Source: Dietzia psychralcaliphila (GTDB lineage Bacteria > Actinomycetota > Actinomycetes > Mycobacteriales > Mycobacteriaceae). Taken from it: a stretch of 64,000 nucleotides of DNA. Location: assembly GCF_003096095.1 (NCBI RefSeq), contig NZ_CP015453.1, positions 3,720,001 to 3,784,000 on the forward strand, written 5' to 3'. The translations under genes were made by a program, and so were the position numbers. The notes under the pieces are model-generated. The model searched no databases. It saw only the letters and a list, made by a program, of their open reading frames with translations, and had not been told where the DNA came from. Of this stretch, positions 39,931-48,172 are shown piece after piece (within the stretch, counting starts at the first letter, position 1; every line of letters begins with the position of its first letter).

Positions 39931-42516
39931 TCAGCGCATGATCCACGTGTCCTTACCGCCGCCCCCGCGGGAGGAGTTGACGATCAGCGACCCGGCGGGG
40001 GCCACCCTGGTGAGGCCGGCCGGCACCGCGTGCGCCGTGGTCCGACCCCCCTCGCGCCGCAGGTGTGCGAACGCGCGTAGGTCGACGTGCCGGCGCTGCA
40101 TGTGGGTGCCGTCGAAGGTCGGGAGCGTGGACAGCGCCACGACCTCCTGGGCGATGTAACCCTCGGGACGGGTGAGCAGCTCCTCCCGGCGTGCGGCCAG
40201 CTCGGCCTCGGAGCACTCGGGCCCGATGGTGATCCCCAGCCCGCCGTAGCCGTCGATCGGTTTGACCACCAGTTCCCCCAGCCTGTCCAGAACCAGGTCG
40301 CGCTGCGTCCGGTCCGCGCACAGGTACGTGGGCACCTGATCGAGGACCGGGGACTCCCCCAGGTAGAAGTCGATCATGGCGGGCACCGAGGCGTACACGG
40401 CCTTGTCGTCGGCCACCCCGTTTCCGAGGGCGTTGGCCACCGTCAGGCGTCCTCCGGCCAGGGCGTCGAGCAACCCGTCGCGCAGCGGAACACCGTCCAG
40501 TCCGGGCGAGCTGAGCAGCATGTCCTCGTCGATCCGCGCGTACACCACGTCCACCCTGAGCAATCCGTCACCGGTTCTCCGGTGCAGGATCCCGTCCCGG
40601 AAGACCACCTCGTCGGGAGTGACGAGCGGCAGGCCGGTCCGGTCGGCGATGAGTCGGTGTTCGAACCACGCCGAGTCCGCCGATCCGGAGGACATCACCA
40701 CCACGTTCGGGGTGTCCCCCGCCGCCGGTGGCGCCGCCGCCTCCAGGGTCTCTCGGATCATGGGGAAAGCCTGATCGGGCGAGTGGAGATCGAACTCGTC
40801 CACCAGGTCGCCGAACAGCGACGCCGTCATCTCGCGGTGGGCGGTGGAGAAGGCGATCCCCGACGGCACCCGGACGTTGTCCTCGAGCACCAACCACCGA
40901 CCGTCGTCGGCGCACACCAGATCGATACCGCAGATGTGGGCCCGGATCCGGTCGGCCCCCAGTACCCGCCCGGTGCTCCTGCGGAACCCCGGCGCGCGGT
41001 CGAGCGCCTCGGGGGTGAGGTGCCCGGCGGCGAGGAACTCCTGATCGCCGTAGACGTCGTCCAGGAACGCGTCGAGGGCGCGGGCGCGCTGTTCGATACC
41101 GGCGGCGAGCCTCTCCCAGACCTCCGACGTGATGATGCGTGGGACGAAGTCCATCGGGAACGCGTGGGGCCGTTCCTGGCCCGTGACGCGGAACGTGACC
41201 CCGGCGACCGAGGCCTCCTGCTCCGCTCTCACCTGCCGTGCCCGGAGCCTGACGGTGCCGATCTGCTGCAGGGCCGTCAGGACCGGGTCGTACGGCGCCC
41301 GCGGCCGACCGCCGGCCTCCACCGCCTCGTCCCAGCTCGGGTCCGTGTCCAGGCCCTCGATCGGTAGGTACACACCGAACAGTCGCGAGTGCGCGTCCGG
41401 CACGGGCGACCGGGGGCCGCTGGTGCCACTCGTCTCCACCACCAGCAGGTCCACGATGTCCTGGACGTGGCCCCGGCGTCGCAGCGTCTGCCGCTGACGG
41501 AACGCGCTGCTGCCGTTGTACAACGCGTCATCGACCAGCTCCCGCACGGTGTCCAGGTCCCCCGTGCCGGACAACTGCTCGGCCAGGGAATCGACGAGGT
41601 CCGTGATCACGTCGGCCGCGGGACGGGGCTCAAGGGTCACCGGGTCCACCAGCGCGCCCTCGAGACCGGATCGGGCGGCGCGCCACAACGCGGCCCGGAG
41701 CCTCGTCTCCACCGGCGCGGCGGGCTCCGCACCTCGTGCCAGTGCCGCGGCCTCCCGCTCCACCAGAGCGCGGAACAGGGTCGCCACCAGTGCCGTGGCG
41801 TCGGCGGACGGGCACGCGTCACACACCAGGATCTCCACCGATCGCCCGTCCGCGCCGGGTTGGATCCCGAAGCCCACCATCGAGGGGTCGGAGATCACGC
41901 CGCTGCTCACGAGGTCGTCGACGAGCGCGTGGTAGTCCTCCGCCGAACACACCCCCGCCACCGGCGCGGTGGTGGGCCACTGGGACGCGGCGACCGAACG
42001 GCAGCTGGCGTACCCGGAGTCCGATCCGTCGCGGAGGAACGGCGAGCTCGCGGTGAGCGCCAGGAAGACCGGCAGGTGCGGAGCGATACGACACGCCAGG
42101 GCGACGGCCTCGTCGGTGTCCACGGCATCCACACGGATGCGGGTGCCGCAGTAGATCTGGCCCCGGGCCAGGAACTCGTAGTCGGCCAGGAGTCGGCGCA
42201 TCCGCGGGCTCTCGTCGACCAGCGCCGACCCCGGGGGCACGAGCGGGACCGCACCCGCGGCCGCCACGGTGAGGCCGCGGTCCTCACCCACCCGGCGCAG
42301 GCTCTCGCGCACATCACGGAGCGCCGAGCGCAAACCGGATGCTGTGTGAGCCGGACTGGTTCGCGCCCGGATCACACAGTTGCGTACCTCCTCGGCGACG
42401 ACGTCCCCGGATCGGTGGGCCAGCAGCTCCGACGCCCGGGGCGTCAGTTCCCGACTCTCGGTGTCGAGGACCTGCAGGTCCTCCTCGATCACCGCGGACC
42501 TGAAATCGGCTTCCAT
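39931..42516 (-). CDS. GCS2-like carboxylate-amine ligase fused to circularly permuted ATP-grasp (first copy)
   Basis: 861 residues from ATG 42516 (MEADFRSAVIEEDLQVLD). The start is supported by TACATT 6 nt upstream (leaderless). Same two-part build as its downstream paralogue: a GCS2-like half with YCGTRIRVDAVDTDEA and LTASSPFLRDGSDSGYAS, then an ATP-grasp half with FPMDFVPRIITSEVWERL, GIDLVCADDGRWLVLEDN, DDKAVYASVPAMIDFYLGES, LVVKPIDGYGGLGITIGPE (about 749) and SSRGGGGKDTWIMR. The GTHVHV motif of the family reads GTRIRV here, so both histidines are arginines. It heads an operon of two ligases and two hydrolases. Tandem duplication followed by divergence is evident. Confidence 0.85.
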   Translation of the reverse strand: MEADFRSAVIEEDLQVLDTESRELTPRASELLAHRSGDVVAEEVRNCVIRARTSPAHTASGLRSALRDVRESLRRVGEDRGLTVAAAGAVPLVPPGSALVDESPRMRRLLADYEFLARGQIYCGTRIRVDAVDTDEAVALACRIAPHLPVFLALTASSPFLRDGSDSGYASCRSVAASQWPTTAPVAGVCSAEDYHALVDDLVSSGVISDPSMVGFGIQPGADGRSVEILVCDACPSADATALVATLFRALVEREAAALARGAEPAAPVETRLRAALWRAARSGLEGALVDPVTLEPRPAADVITDLVDSLAEQLSGTGDLDTVRELVDDALYNGSSAFRQRQTLRRRGHVQDIVDLLVVETSGTSGPRSPVPDAHSRLFGVYLPIEGLDTDPSWDEAVEAGGRPRAPYDPVLTALQQIGTVRLRARQVRAEQEASVAGVTFRVTGQERPHAFPMDFVPRIITSEVWERLAAGIEQRARALDAFLDDVYGDQEFLAAGHLTPEALDRAPGFRRSTGRVLGADRIRAHICGIDLVCADDGRWLVLEDNVRVPSGIAFSTAHREMTASLFGDLVDEFDLHSPDQAFPMIRETLEAAAPPAAGDTPNVVVMSSGSADSAWFEHRLIADRTGLPLVTPDEVVFRDGILHRRTGDGLLRVDVVYARIDEDMLLSSPGLDGVPLRDGLLDALAGGRLTVANALGNGVADDKAVYASVPAMIDFYLGESPVLDQVPTYLCADRTQRDLVLDRLGELVVKPIDGYGGLGITIGPECSEAELAARREELLTRPEGYIAQEVVALSTLPTFDGTHMQRRHVDLRAFAHLRREGGRTTAHAVPAGLTRVAPAGSLIVNSSRGGGGKDTWIMR

Positions 42517-42522
42517 GAAGGA

Positions 42523-42528
42523 AATGTA
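42523..42528 (-). promoter_or_regulatory. -10 element of the ATP-grasp operon
   Basis: TACATT on the minus strand (42528-42523), 6 nt before the ATG at 42516, predicts a leaderless transcript. It lies in the 76-bp gap after the crotonase gene. Confidence 0.45.
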
Positions 42529-42592
42529 GTTCGGGCGGGCCGAGTGCACATCCGGTCGGGATGTGGGATCGGTCTCAACGGGCTCTCCGGTC

Positions 42593-43393
42593 TCAGCGGG
42601 CCCGCCAGACGGGCTCGCGCTTCTCCGCGAACGCCCGCGGGCCCTCCGCGGCATCCTCCGATGTCATGACGGTGATCATCTCCGTGTCGCTGACCTTCCA
42701 GCGGTCGTCCTCCGCCGCGCGGGCGCCGTCGCTGATCCCCAGCGCGACGCGTTTGCTGGCCTGCACGGCCACCGGCGCGTTGGCGGCGATCACACCGGCC
42801 AGCTCGAGCGCCGAATCGAGCAGGTCCGCGGCCGGGACGACCCGGTTGATCAGGTGCAGGTCCAGAGCGCGCTCGGCCGTGACCGGTTGGCCGGTGAGGA
42901 TCATCTCCATGGCCACCCGGTGAGGGACCTGGGCCGGCAGTCGGAACGCACCGCCCGCGGCCGCGATGAGGCCACGCCTGACCTCGGGCAGCCCGAAGAC
43001 CGCGTGGTCGGCGGCCACCACGAGGTCGCACGCGAGCGCGATCTCGCAGCCCCCGCCCAGCGCGGTGCCGTTGACCGCGGCGATCACCGGCACCGAGACG
43101 TAGTGCTGCATCATGCCGGCGAAACCCCACTGGCGGTTCTCCGCGGGGAAGATGTCCTCGCCCCTGGAGATCGCCTTGAGGTCCGCACCCGCGCAGAACG
43201 ACTGCTCACCGGACCCGGTGAGCACCACCACCCGGATCTCCGGGTCCGTATCCGCCTCGTGCAGTGCCCTGCCCAGCAGGGTGCTCACCTCGCCGTTGAC
43301 GGCGTTGCGGGCCTCGGGGCGGTCGATGGTGACGAGCAGGACGTGCTCGCGGCGCTCGGTGCGGACGGCGGGTCGGGTCTCGGAGGAGGTCAT
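42593..43393 (-). CDS. enoyl-CoA hydratase/isomerase (crotonase) family protein
   Basis: 266 residues. The oxyanion-hole segments are FCAGADLKAIS (about 66-76) and NGTALGGGCEIALACDLVVA (about 104-123); the catalytic acid segment FGLPEVRRGLIAAAGG (about 129-144) keeps a Glu. It acts on an acyl-CoA thioester, most simply hydrating a 2-enoyl-CoA. It is monocistronic or weakly linked to the ATP-grasp genes downstream. It is a separate paralogue from the crotonase at 58368, and the substrate is unknown. Confidence 0.85.
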   Translation of the reverse strand: MTSSETRPAVRTERREHVLLVTIDRPEARNAVNGEVSTLLGRALHEADTDPEIRVVVLTGSGEQSFCAGADLKAISRGEDIFPAENRQWGFAGMMQHYVSVPVIAAVNGTALGGGCEIALACDLVVAADHAVFGLPEVRRGLIAAAGGAFRLPAQVPHRVAMEMILTGQPVTAERALDLHLINRVVPAADLLDSALELAGVIAANAPVAVQASKRVALGISDGARAAEDDRWKVSDTEMITVMTSEDAAEGPRAFAEKREPVWRAR

Positions 43394-43492
43394 GCCCCCA
43401 GTCTTCCCCGCCCCATCCCCCTCCGCAGGGCGTCCGGCCGATCCGAAGCGAGGGACCCGACACCAGCGATCCCGATCCGACCAGGCGGGAGG

Positions 43493-44923
43493 TCAGTGAA
43501 TCGGGCACCCGACCGGTGTCGACGGGGTGGCGTCGTGGTGGTCGTAGGGAGTGGTCAGGATTCCCTTGCGTCTGGCGGCAGCGCGGGAGGTCAGTACGTT
43601 GACGCGCCAGAATCGGTCACCCCTGCGGGCACGCCGACGGAGGCGGGTGTCCTCGAATGGCAGGGTGTCGGCAACTCTGTTCATCCAGACGTTGACCCTC
43701 GCGACCACGCCGATCAGCCGAACCCACCGAGTGAGCGAGATGTCGTGCACCGGCGTGGTTGCGATGAGAGCACGTACCGCGGGCTCACCGCCGAAGTAGG
43801 CCATCATGCCCAACAAGGGGCCCGCCATCACGCGCCCCTTCACGGTCAGCCGACCGCCCTCGTCGGACAGGTGGGTTGCAGCGGCCCCGGACATCTCTGC
43901 AGTGGCGTCGGTCGGGCCGCCGGTATAGGGCAGGTAGTGGTTGAGTACCTCGACGGCGTCGATCGCGGTGGCCGGAATGACATCCTCGCTGACGCCGAAG
44001 ACAAAGGCGATGTGCGCCCAGTAGATCCACGCGTCGTCGAGATCCGATTGCGAGTACACACGGCCGTGTGCCTGATCGACGAGCATCGGCAGAAGGCCGA
44101 ACGAGATCGCGCCCATCAGCATCGCGGTGCACGAGATCGGGCAGCCGTCGCGATCGACACTCTCCGGGTCCCACGATCGTCGGAGTCCTGCGCGGACCTG
44201 TGAATGCATCAGGCGGACTTTCACGGTGTCCTTGAAAACCGGCGAGTACCGGTCCATGGCGCTTGTGCGGGTGACGTTCCAGAACCAGGTGTAAGTCTCG
44301 AACATCCGCCTCTGGTAGTCGTTGATGAACCTGCGCGTCGTGCCCGTGGCAGTCGAGACGTCGTTGCCGACGAAGGTCGCCAGCGCGTCCATCACCGCCA
44401 TGCCCGTCTTGCCGGCGAACGACGCACTAATCCACAGTTGGCGCCCACTCTCCCACCGCTCCGGATCGTGCCAGGCTGGTGGGTTGTCCAGGCTGGCGAA
44501 GAATCTCAGGAGTTCCGGCGGCGGATCGACTACCGCGTCGATTCCGTCGTCCAGGGCCCGTTCGAGCATCCGCCGGCCTTCGGACAGGCCGATCCGACGA
44601 AATGCCTGCACCACCTCGTCCATCAGTTCGTCGCCCTGCCATTGATGATCGGCCACCAGGTCGATCAACGGTGACGGCGACGCGAGCCGGTCTCGCGGGA
44701 CCATCGGCTCGACGAAGCGGCTGCGCGATGCGTCCCACAACTCATGGCTCTGGGTCGATCGCTCCGGCCACGGCCTCAGTGGCATGCCGGATCGGTAGTA
44801 GTAGTAGTAGTCGAACGGATGAGGCGAGCCGACGGGGTCCTGAATCGGTGTCGGTGTGGTCGTGGAAATGGCGTCGTCCCCCTCGTTCGTCCCTTGTCCG
44901 GCCGCGAGTGTGACCGAGATCAT
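43493..44923 (-). CDS. MpaB/DUF2236-family oxygenase-like protein
   Basis: 476 residues of the DUF2236 (oxygenase MpaB / latex-clearing-protein-related) family: FVEPMVPRDR, RRMFETYTWFWNVTRTS, VKVRLMHSQVRAGLRRSWDP, CPISCTAMLMGAISFGLLPM, YWAHIAFVFGVSEDVIPAT. These proteins are predicted haem-binding oxygenases; no substrate is established here. The N-terminal 40 residues are polar and end in a Tyr run. It is divergent from a TetR gene with a shared 77-bp promoter region. Confidence 0.75.
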   Translation of the reverse strand: MISVTLAAGQGTNEGDDAISTTTPTPIQDPVGSPHPFDYYYYYRSGMPLRPWPERSTQSHELWDASRSRFVEPMVPRDRLASPSPLIDLVADHQWQGDELMDEVVQAFRRIGLSEGRRMLERALDDGIDAVVDPPPELLRFFASLDNPPAWHDPERWESGRQLWISASFAGKTGMAVMDALATFVGNDVSTATGTTRRFINDYQRRMFETYTWFWNVTRTSAMDRYSPVFKDTVKVRLMHSQVRAGLRRSWDPESVDRDGCPISCTAMLMGAISFGLLPMLVDQAHGRVYSQSDLDDAWIYWAHIAFVFGVSEDVIPATAIDAVEVLNHYLPYTGGPTDATAEMSGAAATHLSDEGGRLTVKGRVMAGPLLGMMAYFGGEPAVRALIATTPVHDISLTRWVRLIGVVARVNVWMNRVADTLPFEDTRLRRRARRGDRFWRVNVLTSRAAARRKGILTTPYDHHDATPSTPVGCPIH

Positions 44924-44972
44924 GTCAAGGCTATTGCTGAAATCTGCTCACCTTCAACTCGGTTATTGACAT
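44922..44972. promoter_or_regulatory. long-spaced inverted repeat in the MpaB-TetR divergent gap
   Basis: ATGTCAA (44922-44928) and TTGACAT (44966-44972) are exact complements 37 bp apart. The right copy also looks like a -35 for the TetR gene. It may be two half sites bound by a TetR dimer pair. Confidence 0.4.
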
Positions 44973-45000
44973 CGGCCACGGCAACTGATGACCTGAGACA

Positions 45001-45645
45001 ATGCCCAGTTCAGCGCGCTACAAACCCGTCCAAAAGCGCTCCCAAGCCACCATCGAGAAGATTCTGGATACAGCGGCTCGGCTTTTAATCAGCAACGGCT
45101 ACATCGGCTTGACGACAAATCAGATCGCCTCCGAGGCTGGAATCGGAATCGGAACGGTCTACCGGTACTTCGCCGACAAGAACGAACTGCTCGTCGCCCT
45201 CCGAGACCGCACAAGCGCGGAGATGACCAGAGAACTCGCCGGAGTGGTGACGTCCTCGTTGTCATTCGAGCCGACGAGGGCAGTTCGTCAGCTCTTCGCG
45301 CTTCTCGTCGACGCAGTCGAACGCAATGCGGCCATCATCAATGCGCTCGCGAACGAGGTGCCGATGGGCCTCCAGGGCAACATCCTCCCCGAGGTCGAGG
45401 GTCAGTTGATGCGCCTCGGCCAGCACTTCCTGGCGCACCACCGCCCCGACCTGTCCGACACCGAAGTGTCCGAACTGTCGTACATCGGTGTCACGGTGGG
45501 GTTCGCTGCCGCTATGCGAATCGGGGTGCAACGCGAGCCTCACATGGACAGGCAGCGCCTGATCGACTGTGCGGGTGACGTATTGACCGCCTGGATCGAT
45601 CCGCGTCGTCAGTCCGTCTCGGCGCCCCGGGCGCAGGATCAGTGA
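45001..45645 (+). CDS. TetR-family regulator
   Basis: 214 residues. The N-terminal domain has RSQATIEKILDTAARLLISN and helix-turn-helix IASEAGIGIGTVYRYFADK (about residues 42-60). The C-terminal region is of the TetR_C type with no clear ligand clue. It is divergent from the DUF2236 gene and probably represses it. Codon and base use are slightly less GC-rich than in its neighbours over the first 60 codons. Confidence 0.85.
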   Translation: MPSSARYKPVQKRSQATIEKILDTAARLLISNGYIGLTTNQIASEAGIGIGTVYRYFADKNELLVALRDRTSAEMTRELAGVVTSSLSFEPTRAVRQLFALLVDAVERNAAIINALANEVPMGLQGNILPEVEGQLMRLGQHFLAHHRPDLSDTEVSELSYIGVTVGFAAAMRIGVQREPHMDRQRLIDCAGDVLTAWIDPRRQSVSAPRAQDQ

Positions 45646-45834
45646 CGAGGGCACGGCATCTCGACGCGGCAGGAGTGATGGCTTCCCTCCGCACGTGGTG
45701 CAGCCGGAACGGTGGTGCGGGCTGAATGGAGGTGCAGACGGAATGGACTGGACACTCAGCGCGACCCGCCTGGACCGCCGGGTCGTGTGCGATGGGGGCG
45801 GCGCGCGCACCACTGGGGGTTTTTCACGCCCCAT

Positions 45835-45860
45835 CCGATATATTTGATTTCAACTATCGG
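45835..45860. promoter_or_regulatory. inverted repeat and -10 upstream of the GntR gene
   Basis: CCGATA-N14-TATCGG surrounds an AT-rich core containing TATATT (45839-45844), a -10 candidate. The dyad over the promoter suggests autoregulation by the GntR protein. Confidence 0.45.
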
Positions 45861-45906
45861 CCGGGTCTCCCGGTCGTCCGTGGTTCCGGAAAGAGAGGTG
45901 GCGGAT

Positions 45907-46674
45907 ATGACCGCGACACGACTCGCGCAGCGCCCCCAACTCTCCGAGGAGGTCGCGGACCATGTCCGGACGCGGATCATGAGCGGGGAGGTACGCCCCG
46001 GGGACTTCATCCGGCTGGACGAGACCGCCGCCGCGCTCGGCGTGAGCGTGACCCCGGTCCGGGAGGCGCTTCTCACGCTCCGCGGCGAGGGGCTGGTGGA
46101 CCTCGTCCCCCGGCGCGGGTATCTGGTCTCACCGATGAGCCGCCAGGATGTCGAGGACATCTTCTGGCTACAGGCGGAGCTGTCCAGGCGGATCGTCGAC
46201 CGTGCCATCACGCGATTCGACGCCGCCGCGTTGGAGACCCACGCCCAGCTGGTGGACGACTTCGAGGCGGCCAGCGCGGCCGGGGACTCGGACGGGGTGG
46301 TGCACGCCCAGTACAGCATCCACCGGTCCATCAACCGCGCGTCACAGTCGGACAAGCTGTCGAGGTTCCTGTTCACCGCCGCCCGATACATGCCGTATCG
46401 GCTCTACGCCGACGATCCCGCCTGGCGCGCCGCCGCACTCGTGGACAACCGACGCATGCTCGAGGCCCTGCGGGAGGGTGACGTGGCGACCGCCCACGCG
46501 GTGGTGGACGCCGAGTACAGCAACGGAGCGCGCCTGCTCGTGGCCCACCTCGAACGCGCCGGGGTGTGGGACGACGCCCGCGACGACAGCTCCCCCGACG
46601 CGGTCGAGGTCACATCAGCGGACGACCGCTCCGCAGGCGCCACCTCAGATCGAGCAGCAGCACCCGGTAGGTGA
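45907..46674 (+). CDS. GntR/FadR-type regulator with FCD domain
   Basis: 255 residues from ATG 45907, with GAGGTGG six bases upstream. Winged helix: LSEEVADHVRTRIMSGEVRPG, ALGVSVTPVREALLTLRGEG, GYLVSPMSRQDVEDIF. The FCD ligand-binding domain follows (Asp/His residues in DDFEAASAAGD, AQYSIHRSINRAS and HAVVDAEYSNG). Its last 65 bp overlap the convergent MpaB gene at the end of the mce operon. A FadR-type GntR (Mce1R) controls the mce1 operon in M. tuberculosis, so this is a good candidate regulator of the adjacent mce locus. Confidence 0.85.
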   Translation: MTATRLAQRPQLSEEVADHVRTRIMSGEVRPGDFIRLDETAAALGVSVTPVREALLTLRGEGLVDLVPRRGYLVSPMSRQDVEDIFWLQAELSRRIVDRAITRFDAAALETHAQLVDDFEAASAAGDSDGVVHAQYSIHRSINRASQSDKLSRFLFTAARYMPYRLYADDPAWRAAALVDNRRMLEALREGDVATAHAVVDAEYSNGARLLVAHLERAGVWDDARDDSSPDAVEVTSADDRSAGATSDRAAAPGR

Positions 46675-47464
46675 GCGTGCGCACCGGCCACGGCAACAGC
46701 CGGTTGGCCGCCGCCGTCACCTCGAGGAACCGCTCGAAACGGCGCTGGTCCCGTGGGTTCCACGGCAGCCCGAGCGCGTCACGGAACTCGCGGTGCAGGA
46801 ATCCCGTCGTCACCCACTTGTTCAACTTTCCGAACAACACGGTGGTGGGCTGCGGCAGCATCCGCAGCTCGGCCAGTCCCACCAGGTGCTCCCGGACCGA
46901 CTCGTCGAAACGGATGCGGGACATCCCCTCTCGCCAGTAGTCGTCGAACTCCGCCCGCGTGGCCGGCCACTGGTCGGGTCGCACCTGGAGCGTGGTGCCC
47001 AGCGACGGAGCGGAGAGGTAGAACGCCTCGCGGTCGGAGTCGGTCATCGGACCGTGCAGCCACTCGAAGGCGTCCTCGAACCCGACGTACAGGCACGCCG
47101 CCACCCACATCTGCAGTCCCGGGTCGAGGGCGCTGTACTTGACCGGGCTCTCCGGGGTGGAGTGCACGCGCCGATGGATTCGGGTGACCTCGTCGCGGTA
47201 GACGCGCTTGTCGTCGTCGCTCCCCAGGGTCGCCACCGCCAGGTACTGGAAGGTCGTGCGCGCCCGCTTGAGCGGGCGCTTGTAGACGTTCCCGGTGTCC
47301 ACGCGGCTCTCACGCACACCCCAGCCGACCTCCGGCCAGGACAGCTGCATGATGACGTTGGCCACGCCGCCGGCGGCGCCGATGGAGTCGACGGCGTCGG
47401 TGACCCCCGGAGGGACCGCCCGGGCGACCGGCAATGCGGGATTGCGGTGGAGTTCGGTGATCAC
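46610..47464 (-). CDS. MpaB/DUF2236-family oxygenase-like protein at the end of the mce operon
   Basis: 284 residues from GTG 47464, chosen because AAGGAG is eight bases upstream; the upstream in-frame TTG has no ribosome site. Family segments include YLAVATLGSDDDKRVYRDEV, THRRVHST-type HRRVHSTPESPVKYSALDP, LQMWVAACLYVGFEDAFEWL and FGKLNKWVTTGFLHREFRDA. The H-R-x-V-H pair is conserved in MpaB-like oxygenases. It lies 90 bp after the Mce-associated gene and probably acts on the imported lipid. Confidence 0.75.
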   Translation of the reverse strand: MITELHRNPALPVARAVPPGVTDAVDSIGAAGGVANVIMQLSWPEVGWGVRESRVDTGNVYKRPLKRARTTFQYLAVATLGSDDDKRVYRDEVTRIHRRVHSTPESPVKYSALDPGLQMWVAACLYVGFEDAFEWLHGPMTDSDREAFYLSAPSLGTTLQVRPDQWPATRAEFDDYWREGMSRIRFDESVREHLVGLAELRMLPQPTTVLFGKLNKWVTTGFLHREFRDALGLPWNPRDQRRFERFLEVTAAANRLLPWPVRTLTYRVLLLDLRWRLRSGRPLM

Positions 47465-47554
47465 GGGTGGTTCTCCTTCTTGTCGTTCAACCTTGTCGTT
47501 CAACCTGGATGTGCTGACGGTTCCGATCGGGTGTTCCTGGCTGCCGGCCGGTGC

Positions 47555-48172
47555 TCAGGCGAGCTCGGCGGCGTCGAGCAGCCATCTGTCGCCGTCGCGG
47601 ACGAGCGTCACCACCATCCGGCTCGCGTCGACCCGGCCGTCGGGGACGGTGACGTTGGTGACCTCCTGGTCCAGGAACACCAGGACCACGGCGCGCTCGA
47701 TGTCGACGCTCTGCACTCCCGCGTGGGTGACGGTCCCGGCCGAGGTGCCCTGTCCGCTGGTGAGCAACTCGCGCAGTCCCTCGGACACCTCGCGATAGCG
47801 GTCGGCGAATTCCGGGGTGGCCTCGGCCACGACCGCCTCGATGTTGGCGTCCACGTCCGTGTGGTCGTAGGACGCGAGCTGCACGACCAGGCGGGTGGCG
47901 TCCTCGGTCGCGGTGCGTCGCAGCTCGTCCTCCCGGTGGTCCGACCACACGAGGTAGCCCAGCCAGGCGCACGCGGCGACCAGTGCCACCACGACCAGGG
48001 CGCCCACGATGCGAGCGGCGCTCCTCCGCCGGAGGGTCGTGCCGACCACCGGGCGGTCTTCTCCCGGGTCGCCCTTCGGAGGTCGGCCTCCCTGGGCATC
48101 GTCTTCCGGGGAGTCGTGTTCCCGGGCGTCTTGTTCCGGGGAGTCGTCTTCCGGGGGGGCCTCAGCCGCCAT
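47555..48172 (-). CDS. Mce-associated membrane protein (Mas)
   Basis: 205 residues: an acidic Pro/Asp/Glu-rich N-terminus with short repeats (EDDSPEQD, EHDSPEDD), one TM helix (ARIVGALVVVALVAACAWLG, about 53-72), and an external SnoaL/NTF2-like domain ending in VVTLVRDGDRWLLDAAEL, as in proteins encoded behind mce genes in mycobacteria. It is thought to stabilise or couple the Mce complex. It overlaps mceF by 11 bp. Confidence 0.8.
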   Translation of the reverse strand: MAAEAPPEDDSPEQDAREHDSPEDDAQGGRPPKGDPGEDRPVVGTTLRRRSAARIVGALVVVALVAACAWLGYLVWSDHREDELRRTATEDATRLVVQLASYDHTDVDANIEAVVAEATPEFADRYREVSEGLRELLTSGQGTSAGTVTHAGVQSVDIERAVVLVFLDQEVTNVTVPDGRVDASRMVVTLVRDGDRWLLDAAELA

